From the NCBI GenBank assembly GCA_015662065.1, contig DQUX01000125.1, forward strand, positions 1-22,113: a stretch of DNA of 22,113 nt. Reading direction: 5' to 3'. The translations under genes and the position numbers were made by a program. Shown here one piece after another: positions 22,000 to 22,113 of the stretch. Source of the stretch: Anaerolineales bacterium (lineage in GTDB: Bacteria; Chloroflexota; Anaerolineae; B4-G1; DUEL01). The number at the start of each line of letters is the position of its first letter. Within the stretch, counting starts at the first letter, position 1. Below the pieces are notes generated by a model that saw only the letters and a list, made by a program, of their open reading frames with translations, ran no database searches and was not told the DNA's origin.

Positions 22000-22113
22000 A
22001 GCAAAGTATGAGACGAAGCTATGAACTGCGGATCCTGGGGGTCTTCGTGGGCCTCTTTGTCGCCTACCTGCTCATCGCTCACTTCGTCCTCGAACCGATG
22101 GGATACTACGGGA
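21996..22113 (+). CDS. Membrane protein, 5' part, runs off the right edge
   Basis: The first 39 codons are visible: MKQSMRRSYELRILGVFVG and then LFVAYLLIAHFVLEPMGYYG. A basic N-terminus is followed by one TM helix (about residues 13-30). The GTG at 21996 forms a GTGA overlap with the gene G stop and has GGTGGAGGTG upstream (about 21980-21990); an in-frame ATG at 22008 is an alternative. It continues the coupled array. Too little is visible to name a family; another glycosyltransferase is possible, but no DE motif is reached. Confidence 0.7.
   Translation, partial: MKQSMRRSYELRILGVFVGLFVAYLLIAHFVLEPMGYYG

Noticed and set aside
1..22113. Insertion sequence, integrase, tRNA or rRNA gene
   Set aside because: No transposase or integrase motifs, tRNA-like cloverleaf or rRNA segment was recognised on either strand.

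Overview
The window is a GC-rich, gene-dense bacterial segment. The gene content points to a Chloroflexota bacterium, perhaps Anaerolineae or Thermoflexia-like: an IorA, a PPC-M23 lipoprotein, a DUF2085 membrane protein, many very long GT-C glycosyltransferases with an extracytoplasmic beta-rich tail, and many short dispersed-type repeats inside genes. This is an inference from gene types and style. No rRNA or marker gene is present to prove it.

Layout. The left edge holds the 5' part of iorA (indolepyruvate:ferredoxin oxidoreductase alpha subunit) on the minus strand. A 320-bp divergent spacer with hairpin repeats follows. From about 1337 everything intact is on the plus strand. The first cluster is a CBS-CBS-ACT regulator-like protein, an M23 lipoprotein, a DUF2085 membrane protein, a broken two-component locus (response-regulator N-terminus on plus, probable histidine-kinase C-terminus on minus), a GT4 glycosyltransferase resembling sucrose-phosphate synthase, and a membrane protein ending in a DUF1566/Lcl-like domain.

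A well-formed promoter at 6251-6279 then starts the main feature, a run to the window end (6292-22113) of tightly coupled membrane-protein genes. Seven are GT-C (PMT/ArnT-like, lipid-phosphosugar-dependent) glycosyltransferases in three subclasses: 6292, 8400, 10410 and 19927; 12464 and 18302; and 15732. A YbhN/LPG-synthase-TM family protein sits in the middle and another membrane protein begins at the right edge. Almost every junction is a 4-nt ATGA or GTGA overlap. Together they could build or decorate a cell-surface glycan or glycoprotein from polyprenyl-phosphate sugars; no substrate can be read from the sequence.

The most unusual signal is repeat DNA inside this array. An 8-bp tandem array spans the stop of one glycosyltransferase and the possible starts of the next. 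Several families of short repeats and hairpins are read through in frame inside the genes, nearly all at predicted cytoplasmic loops. In at least two places they appear to encode part of a transmembrane helix. The C-terminal module and gene junctions also show copying between neighbours, so the array looks like a locus that diversifies by module exchange and repeat insertion.
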